A DNA stretch of 64,000 nucleotides from Motacilla alba alba (taxonomy: Eukaryota > Chordata > Aves > Passeriformes > Motacillidae). The notes under the pieces are model-generated. The model did not search any database, was not told the DNA's origin, and worked only from the letters and a program-made list of their open reading frames with translations. Numbering within the stretch: position 1 is the first letter of the stretch; each line of letters begins with the position of its first letter. Position numbers and translations under genes: made by a program. Location: positions 23,728,286 to 23,792,285 of the forward strand of contig NC_052021.1 of NCBI RefSeq assembly GCF_015832195.1. The letters run 5' to 3'. Below are positions 63,720 through 64,000 of the stretch, piece after piece.

Positions 63720-64000
63720 CTGCCGCTGCTGCTGAGCCGGGCCCCGCTCGGGCGGCAGCTGCGGCCGCTGTCCCCGGCACGGAGCCCGTGCGAGCAGCGC
63801 TGAGCGCCTCTGACAGCTCTCTACCCCTGGCTGCTGCTGCTTTTGGAAACGCCTGCTCTTCTAGAGAAACCTCTCTTGTTCTGCGGACTCCTGTGGAGAG
63901 GGGGGCCTCAGCTGGAGAGCAGCCGTACTTTTAGGTGTTCATTCAAGAGATAACAGGATTGTTTAGAAAGAGGACATCTTAATAATCCAGGCAAATATCA
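63720..64000. other. CpG-rich flank, possible promoter of the next gene
   Basis: From about 63720 to 63810 the DNA is GC-rich with many CpG (GGGCCCCGCTCGGGCGGCAG, GCTGCGGCCGCTGTCC), then returns to ordinary composition. It could be a CpG island or 5' exon of the gene beyond the window (NEURL1 by human synteny). No coding sequence or clear splice donor ties it to a gene. Confidence 0.3.

Noticed and set aside
63250..63934. Overlapping open frames of 100-193 codons in all frames over the 13-bp array
   Set aside because: The repeat simply contains no stop codon in any frame; the encoded peptides are the same 13-residue cycle. No splice or start context supports a gene.

Overview
The window is vertebrate nuclear DNA, almost certainly from a bird. 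All protein-coding genes are split by GT-AG introns. Four CR1-type LINE fragments, the typical avian retroposon, are recognisable. The gene order TAF5 > ATP5MK < PDCD11 > CALHM2 < CALHM1 < CALHM3 < matches the human 10q24.33 region as I remember it. A songbird is a reasonable guess from the GC-rich short-unit minisatellites, but the sequence does not settle the species.

Layout. 1-8.3 kb: the 3' two thirds of TAF5 (+), nine coding exons from 508 to the stop at 6894, then a 3' UTR with several poly(A) signals. 9.7-11.86 kb: ATP5MK (-), encoding the 59-residue DAPIT/USMG5 subunit of mitochondrial ATP synthase. It shares a GC-rich head-to-head promoter (about 11.8-12.2 kb; YY1, CCAAT, GC-box and ETS-like motifs) with PDCD11. 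12-36 kb: PDCD11 (+), the large nucleolar Rrp5 homologue. I traced 35 coding exons whose phases all agree, giving 1834 residues. 40.3-56.6 kb: a tandem cluster of three calcium homeostasis modulator channel genes, all on the minus strand: CALHM2 (2 coding exons, 319 aa), CALHM1 (2 coding exons, 338 aa) and CALHM3 (3 coding exons, 334 aa). 56.6-64 kb: no coding gene recognised. This stretch holds low-complexity tracts, a CR1 fragment and, at the end, an exact 13-bp GC-rich minisatellite beside CpG-rich DNA. In mammals NEURL1 lies beyond CALHM3, but none of its coding sequence is visible here.

How the genes relate. TAF5 (a TFIID subunit), ATP5MK (ATP synthase) and PDCD11 (rRNA processing) are broadly expressed housekeeping genes, consistent with the divergent CpG-rich promoter. 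CALHM1 and CALHM3 are known from mammals to form a heteromeric ATP-release channel in taste cells, and CALHM2 forms a related large-pore channel. All three share a phase-0 intron at the same protein position, as expected for tandem duplicates.

I found no mobile-element-encoded gene, tRNA, rRNA or CRISPR, and no convincing new biological system. The unexplained signals worth a look are the tandem arrays (3.1 kb, 12.1 kb and 63.5 kb), in-frame upstream starts in CALHM1 and CALHM3, possible alternative 5' exons of ATP5MK, and small perfect inverted repeats. Apart from the protein translations supplied with the window, everything was read by eye, without database searches.
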